Shown here: positions 51,601-60,600 of the stretch, piece by piece
How positions within the stretch are numbered: the stretch's first letter is position 1
Layout: the number at the start of each line of letters is the position of its first letter
Assembly (NCBI GenBank): GCA_032622095.1
Contig: CP136061.1
Location: forward strand, 19,408,991-19,472,990
Direction of reading: 5' to 3'
Length of the DNA: 64,000 nt
Source of the DNA: Siphonodentalium dalli
Lineage: Eukaryota > Mollusca > Scaphopoda > Gadilida > Siphonodentaliidae
Made by a program: the position numbers and the translations under genes
Notes under the pieces: generated by a model
Seen by the model: only the letters and a program-made list of their open reading frames with translations
Told to the model about the DNA's origin: nothing
The model's database searches: none

Positions 51601-54600
51601 AATTATAATAAACATAGATAAGATGCTTTGAAAAAAATGGAGTGAATATATATATTTTACAACATGAAGATAGAATCAGTGGATATGATTAAATTATCGG
51701 CAGTCATTTTTCGTAACCTAACCGCAGCAACGTAACCAGCCGACTCCAAAGCATGTGTTCTAGCAATGTCGGGTTTGATCACTTCCTCAGTTCATCTAAC
51801 TGTGTCTGCAGGTTGGAGCTAGCGTGCAACGTGCATAGCCAGGTGTGATCGTTCAGAATCCGGAGCATTTCAGTAAAAACTAAATAAAGTGTACTCTATA
51901 TTCTAATTGGAACACATCGACCCTGCAACTATTTAAATTTCTTAGTGCTGTCCCAACAAAATTGAGAAGTAAATATCTTTATACCTTTATACATGTACAT
52001 ATGGAATATGTCCTGTGGCATGACAGAAGGGGGAAAATTGGCTGGGGGGAATGGGACCATTAAAGGGATCCCCTGCCCTACTAGCGGAAAGCCTGCTTTA
52101 TCATATCACCCGTCTTAAGGGAAAAGTAGCTATTCATTCTATTTTAAAGGTATACAATGTATAGATAAATTTATTTTGACATTGCAGTAGTAAACAAAAG
52201 ATGTGGGTAGCAATCTATACATCTTTCTCTGGACTTTGCATTATATATGAGGAACCTTGATTAACTCTTTCAGTGCCAGGGGCCGATCTTATCGGCCCTA
52301 ATTAACGGTCTAAAATCGGTCCTAAATTTTGTTTGTTTTTTTTTTGGAATGAATTTTTTTTTTGGGTATGCTTAAGCATGCTATAGCGAATTTAAAAACA
52401 AACTGGATAAAATCTTAGGGGCATTTTATAACTCAAAACTATCACCAAGTATTCATAGTAATAATTTTGATGCCCATGAGGAACCTTGATTAACTCTTTC
52501 AGTGCCAGGGGCCGATCTTATCGGCCCTAATTAACGGTCTAAAATCGGTCCTAAATTTTGTTTGTTTTTTTTTTGGAATGAATTTTTTTTTTGGGTATGC
52601 TTAAGCATGCTATAGCGAATTTAAAAACAAACTGGATAAAACCTTAGGGGCATTTTATAACTCAAAACTATCACCAAGTATTCATAGTAATAATTTTGAT
52701 GCCCATGAAAAACGTAAGATTCCCTGGCACTAAACCTACAAAATACTGAAAGAGTTAAAGAATATAAGAAAAAATTATTATGTCTTAATATAAGAAAAAA
52801 TTATTATGTCTTAATATAAATGGAATCACCAAGATATTTTGTTTTTATTTTGTCAAATATAGTAATGCATGGTTTTTTTCTTCAAAAGAATATATCCAGA
52901 AAAAATATTCCTTTTTAGTGTCTTCATCTCCCTGATGTACATGTGTACATGTACATAATTACACATATTATTAAAATCAGAAGTTTTGACTTAAGACTAT
53001 CTATACATATCCCATATACGTGAAGCAGAGGTACAAATAATTGACCTTTCCTAATGTTTCCATTGGTGACATAATGTATATGCTTCAAGTGGCAATGAAC
53101 ACTAAATCAACCAATATACATGTACAGTATCTGCCATAGTCATACTGTTAAAAAAAAAAAAATATATATAATTTCAACAAAGAATTTTCCGGGGATCTAT
53201 CCAACGAAATATTTTGAATTTCACATATCCTCATCTTGATTGTATGTTCGGTAGAATCTTAACAATTATTAAGAAAAGACCAAAGCAATGGATTTTAATA
53301 CATTTGAGAGGTTGAAAATATAATTTTCTTTTTTGTCTCTTTAGGTACCAAGAACTGCTGTCATATTTAATAGTTTTACACAAGAATCCAATCACCAAAT
53401 AGATGATAAATGTGATGGATTCGGTATATTTAGTGTATTTGGTGAATATGGTACTAAAATAAAAACCTGCCCCCTCACAAAAACAATTTAGAATAAATTA
53501 TAAATAAAAATATCTGCCTCCCTCATCACTTTGAAAATAATAATCCCCTGAGAAAGGAACTATTTTGTTTACCTGGTCGTAATGTTATCTTATTATAGAG
53601 ATGGAAGGTCAGCTGAATGCAGCCCAGAACCGATGTAACTTGTTAGAGAAACAGTTAGGCTACATGAGAAACATGGTTCACAATGCCGACCGAGACCGAC
53701 AGGAGTCAGCTAGTAAAGGAGCAGCGTTAGACAGAGTAACCACGGTTACCAGTTATGAGGAAAGCAATCATCCAGAGTTCCAGACGCAGCTCGACCGATT
53801 AGCAGACTTAGAGAGGGATCACGAACAGTTAACAGCCACTCAGACTTCAGCACAAGTAAGTTCATTAGGCCCCATATAGACCAAGTCATCTCGGTCCACA
53901 ACAGCTTGGGATATCGGTTGGGTTGATTTTATTTTTGGACCGAGTCCCCTCCATTTGCTCTTCAATAACAGACTTGCACTCAAAAGACGTATATGTGGAG
54001 CCCGGGCATTCACTGTGATTAATTATCTCACATGTCAGCGATGAATCTCTTTTCAAATTGGTATATCATATGTGACCCACCATATCAAATCCAGTCGGAA
54101 GTCGGGATTTTTTTTACCCTGTGCCAATGCATTCTCTTATATAATATGCGAGTCGACCATAGGTCGCCTCGCATATATAAGAGAATGCATTGGCTTAACA
54201 ATTTTTTATCATGTTTTTTAAATAAATGTTTCTTACAATTTTTAGGACATAAAATAAAAAAACAATCATTACCCTGCAGGGAGCCCCACACATATATAGA
54301 AGCACATAGAAGAGTGTCGTCTGCTCATGTTTGTCTGGGGCTCTGTATGGTGAAATTATAAAATTGTTAAAGAATACAAGAAAAAATTATTAAAATTGTA
54401 AAAAATTGTTAGGCCAATGCATTCTCTTATATATGCGAGGCGACCTATGGTCGACTCGCATATATAAGAGAATGCATTGGCACAGGGTAAAAAAATCCTG
54501 ACTTACAACTGGATTTGATATGGCGGGTCACATATACTATAATAGATAATGGTAAAGTGATGATACGATCGTTTATTGTATTGTTTACATGCATTTTCGG

Positions 54601-57600
54601 ATAGCGAGACAAATCAAAATTCTCTGGAAAACAAGTTTTTTTTTTACTTATAAATCTCGTTGCTGTGACAACTACTGACCTCTGATATGTGCATATTTGA
54701 TATCATCATGCTTGGGGAACGCTGCCCTCTATGTTCTTATATGCAAAGCTTCCATTTAACCTAATTTGAAGACATACAAGTAAGATATCTCCCACCCACG
54801 ATTCCGGATGTAAAGTCTGTTGTAGAAAAGTAACAGGAGGGGACTCAGTCCAAAACGGCATCAATCCAACCGATATCCCAAGCTGTTATGGACCGAGAAG
54901 ACTTGTAATGATGGTCCGACCACCACCCCACCTTACGTGCGTGAATAAACCACCAACCACTACCACCCCCCCTGTTACATGCTGGAATTTTATGGCCCCC
55001 TCACCTGCACTTAGTCTGTATGTTCGTGCAAAACTAAAATATCACAACAGTTTCATTATATTTTCAGTCCAATTTGGCCAATAAAATAAAATATCTGTGT
55101 TCTCAATTATATCTTCATTTTGAAATTAGGGAGGGATGCTATTTATTTTTATTTTGTCTCAAAATCTGGAAAATTTTAGAGGCCTACTCCTGCCTACTCC
55201 AGAAAAAATAAATATTTTTGTTGTTCAAATCTAACATTTACCACCAATGATTATGAATTCTTACTTGTATTATCATTTCGTCTGGCTGACATCTGCTCAT
55301 ATATATCTTTAACATCCCTCCAAATGAATATAAGACTGTTCCAATGTATACTTTTATAACTGGTGGGAAAATCTATTTATTATAGAAAGTGTTAAAATAT
55401 ACTTTCAGAGAAAAATAAGAGATCTTGAAGACAAATTAAGAACAGAACAACATCATCGAAAACTGATTCAAGAGCGGACGGATGAGGTAAAAGCTACTCG
55501 ATCAGCCATCAAACCATCAATCACAGGCAGTGCAATTCGAAAAAGTTATCAGCCAACATCGGTAAAATTTTCCTCATCAAAAGCTATTGTCCTGTCATTA
55601 GATCTCTATAGAGAATTAAATTCACCGTTCTTATAACTGTATCTGTACCTACAATTAAATCTGATAGTAACATCTAATCTGTTAACTCAACTTATTCAAA
55701 TTCCATAGTTCTCAACCTCGTTCTCTGAAATTACTCGTTCAAATACACTAGTTGTTTCTCAACTTTTTCCGATAGTCGTTTCAAGTTTATGTGTCTACAT
55801 TTCCTGACTTACACGATATTATGGTTGAACAATCTTCATTCTAGGTTAAGTTTTATAACATTCATCATTTGGTTGTGGTTCATGGATAACTTTTCTTTCA
55901 TATCATTTAAGTCATTGATTGAAAATCTTAAACATATTAACCTAATGAAGTAAAACACACCATTGTATTTTTGGACTCTTTTTTTTTTTTAATTTGAAAG
56001 TTTTTCTTCCATTTCCATTCATGGCCAAAGATTAAAATTAAATTCTTGGAATTTAAAGAGACTCATAATCTTCAAACCTCAAATTAAATCCAGCTATTTC
56101 TCCTTTTTACCATGTTCTGGTGATCAAAATAGGTCAATAAATAACTGAAATACTTATAAAGTTATACTTCTGTTTGTAGTTATTAGGCATTTAATCCTTT
56201 CATGATGGGAGCTGCGCCAGTGCAGCATTAACGATCCTGTGCCAGTGCATTTTCTTATATATATATATGAGTCTTCCATTGCTCCCTATCAGAGACTCGG
56301 ATATAAGAGAATGCTCTGGCACAGGGTTTTCGCAAAATGTCAGGAAGCTCCAGACATGGAAGGGTTAATGTTCATATATAAATATTTTAAGTATTAATTG
56401 AACTATTTTGATCCCCGAAACATAACAAAATTACTAGGCTAAATTTGAGGCTTGGATATTGTAATTTACTGGATGTTGTAACAAATCTTACTAAACTTTA
56501 CCACGCCATCACTATTATATATGATTGTTATATAATTATACTCACAAATCACTCAATTTCACATTACTCACTCAATATATTTATTGTTAATCCACTAGTA
56601 ACACTCACTCCAGACTAATATTGTGAATTATATACAGGTCTTTAACCCTTTCTATACTAAATGGATTCCCCCACAGAGTTATAAAGGCATACATGGGAAT
56701 TCTATTATTTGAAGGGGTGAATTAGCAGATTATAGTCAGAAGAAAAGATAATACTAGTGCTGAAGAATTCATATTCATTGGTGGGAAATGTTCAGATAAG
56801 TTTGTTGAACTTATTATCTTATTATTTCCCACCAATGAATTATTATCTGAACATTTCCTATGGGATAGCTACTCATCAATTGTATTTAGTATAGAAAGGG
56901 TTAAACTTATTATCTCAACATTTCCTATGGGATAGCTACTCATCAATTGTATTTAGTATAGAAAGGGTTAAACTTATTATCTCAACATTTCCTATGGGAT
57001 AGCTACTCATCAATGATATTTAGTATAGAAAGGATTAAACTTATTATCTCAACATTTCCTATGGGATAGCTACTCATCAATGGTATTTAGTATAGAAAGG
57101 GTTAAACTTATTATCTCAACATTTCCTATGGGATAGCTACTCATCAATGGTATTTAGTATAGAAAGGGTTAAATTTATTATCTCAACATTTCCTATGGGA
57201 TAGCTACTCATCAATGGTATTTAGTATAGAAAGGGTTAAACTTATTATCTCAACATTTCCTATGGGATAGCTACTAATCAATGGTATTTAGTATAGAAAG
57301 GGTTAAACTTATTATCTCAACATTTCCTATGGGATAGCTACTCATCAATGGTATTTAGTATAGAAAGGGTTAAACTTATTATCTCAACATTTCCTATGGG
57401 ATAGCTACTCATCAATGGTATTTAGTATAGAAAGGGTTAAACTTATTGTCTAAACATTTCCTATGGGATAGCTACTCATCAATGGTATTTAGTATTCACT
57501 TTAACAAATTTGTTGATGTTATCAATTTGACTATGTTTAATGGTATCTGTCCCCCGAAAAATAATCTGGAGGACTGTAAGTATGACTGGTTTAGGGCCTA

Positions 57601-60600
57601 CATATTTGATTCCACTTTGAAACATTGAATAGTAATTTTGAATATTCATAAATTACCAATGAAACAGTGATGATTACTCTACATAGAAATTAAATTTTCT
57701 TGTTTCTTAAATGCCATCATCACAAAAAAATCAGCTTTTTCAGGTGAAATGAAACTTCTTCAACTTCAGTATCTTTGGAAACTGTAGTTCTTATAGCATT
57801 CCATGTTAAACATTTGTGACCCGCCATATCAAATCCAGTCGTAAGTCGGGATTTTTTTTACCCTGTGCCAATGCATTCTCTTAGGCCAAACAAAATTAAT
57901 GAATTGATTCTCAGGCAATTTTTTTTTCAAATGAATGAGGGAGGGCGGTTTTTATTTTTATTTTTTATTTCCAGCGGCCAGTTCAGACATACATCTGGGA
58001 TCCATGAAATCAAGACCAGAAGGCTCAATTAATTGTGGAATCATTATAATTGAAACTGCGAACCAATAAACAAAACAAAACAACAGACTAGTAGTGAAAT
58101 AAAACTGGAAAAGTGTATAAAATAAAATATATGCATTGAAGTATCCTACTTCTAAAATAACATCGAGGTTGTTCCTCTTAAAGCTAAGCAAATGAAAGGA
58201 CGGAAAATGGAATGATTATATTAAATATAGTGAGGTATTAAACTGATGTTTGCCATTCACACTGTTTAAATGCGTCTTGGGAAATTGCAGACATGCTCAT
58301 TTTGCCTTGTTTCATTTAGCTTTCAACTTCTCCTGTTTCTCACTAGAGAAGTTGCGCTTACGAGTTAGCACTGTCTGAAATTTTTCAAGACACGTCTTAC
58401 ACTGTGGATGGCAACCATCAACCTTGTCCAAATCTTCCATTCCACCACATTTTATGCAGATGTCTGGGAAGGATTTACAGCTGAAATATGGAATTTCGAT
58501 TTGGTCAGAGCATTTAAAGTTCTGTCGAACATACACCCTCACAAATCACGGAATTTGCCGGTGAAGAAACGGCACGACTCGTTTGTTTGTGAACTTATAA
58601 ATAACTGTAAATAATGCAACCTGCTTTAATGAATGACATTAGTTCGCTTTATTTAATCATGTTTTTTTGCGTAAATACCGAGGCCTATCATCTCCCCAGC
58701 AGCGCACTGCCATAACTCGCCGTAGTTCGTTTCGAAGTGGTATTCCTGTCGTAATTATTACATTACCACGTGCTAAAAGCGTAAACCGGAAATAGCGAAT
58801 TCCGGCACTTCCGCAAACAGAGAACTCGCCATGAACTCGCCACTTGAATGCGAATCGGCTGCGATTTGAATTATTTGATCGTTGGTTGTTTGGATTTAAA
58901 ATAAAAAGAGTTAGGCGGCCCCTATTTTATGAGAGCGGCGGTGCCTGAGAATCAATTCATTAATTCTTTTTGGCATTAGTGTAAGTTGTTCACAATGACT
59001 AATTGTAAGAAGAGCATGAGGATCAACTTATCATTTTCTTAATTGTAGTCATCTACTTCATGTTGTAAGCCTGCAAGTCACTTTTTAACACATTACATGT
59101 TTAATAGAGCTCAATGCACACTAATATTCAACACATATCTGCTATGGACATGTTGATACAAAAAAAAAACAAACATTTTTTTTTTTTTTCAAATTTATTT
59201 TTTCGTAAGTTTTTTTGTCATAACATCAGGCATAAGCAATAAAAAGTCCTAATGCGGCCCTTTTTATTCAATGCGGCGGGGCCTGAGAACCAAAACCTTT
59301 TTTTTTTTTGGCCTTATATATGCGAGTCGACCATAGGTCGCCTCGCATATATAAGAAATGCATTGGCCTAACAATTTTTTACAATTTTAATAATTTGTTC
59401 TTGTATTTTTAACAATTTTATAATTTCACCCATACAGAGCCCCAGACAAACATGAGCAGACCACACTCTTCTATATGCTTCTATATATGTGTGGGGCTCC
59501 CTGCAGGGTTTTTTATTTTATGTCCTAAAAATTGTCAGAAACATTTATTTAAAAAAAATGATAAAAAATTGTTAGGCCAATGCATTCTCTTATATATGCG
59601 AGGCGACCTATGGTCGACTTGCATATATAAGAGAATGCATTGGCACAGGGTAAAAAAAATCCCGACTTACGACTGGATTTGATATGGCGGGTCACATATC
59701 AACATTGGTGCAATCTGCATATTCGGGGAAGGGCAGTTTACTTGTCTTTGATTATGATGGTACAGGCACGCTTGAGTTATGAATGTCAAGTTTGGACGAA
59801 CAACGAATGATGCAGAATGATGAAGGAAAAAAAAAGAGTATTTTAATAATTGTTCATCCTGGTTTGGTATGAGTCCTTCTTTACTTTTAGACATTCACGT
59901 CATTGGATATCTATATATAATAAGGGTTAATAATTGTTCATCATATGACTCATTTCTTTACTTTTATACATTGACATCATTGGATACCGGTATCTATAAT
60001 CATTATTTGATATTTAACAGCTGGAAACTAATACATTACGCAATAAGTGTAAGTTCACTCCAGAACTCTATCTAAAGAGCCATGACTCGACAAAGATGAA
60101 CAAGAAGGTTGTCAAAAAGAAGAAAAAGCCTCTAGGTGCCAAGAAACAGAAGACATCGAAAACGTCGGGACCTCACACACATTACCGACTCAACCTCAAC
60201 GACATTCCATTTGTAGCTGGCCAGGTGAGTCTTAATGGTAGCACCTATTGACCCGTGTTAAAATTAAACTTTTTCATGGGCTGATCCATGGCAGTGTGGT
60301 ATTTGTCAAGGACTACAGTAATGCCCTAAATAATCGATATAATATTTCCGACTAAATCCTGAAAAATTACCCATAATTCTGTTGTGGTTAAGGAGTCGAT
60401 TATTTAGAGCATTACTGTACCGGTATATCACCACAATGATAACTATTCAAAGAGAGTGTAGGTTTTACTCCAGGTAAGGGTCAGCCAAGAATTCATTTCT
60501 CTAAAAATATGATGGGAATATGCATTTTATGCCACAGTGAATATGTTGTGAACATTTTTAATTAAAATATTTATTAACACTCCCTTTGAGTAAATGTTAA

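Larger units (their letters stand above)
57815..59696. mobile_element. TGTGACCC hairpin MITE, copy 3, split by a 1.4-kb insertion
   Basis: Left end TGTGACCCGCCATATCAAAT at 57815, right end complement at 59696. The first hairpin cassette is broken at TTA (57891-57893 / 59314-59316). Removing 57894-59313 restores the cassette sequence seen in other copies. Confidence 0.87.
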
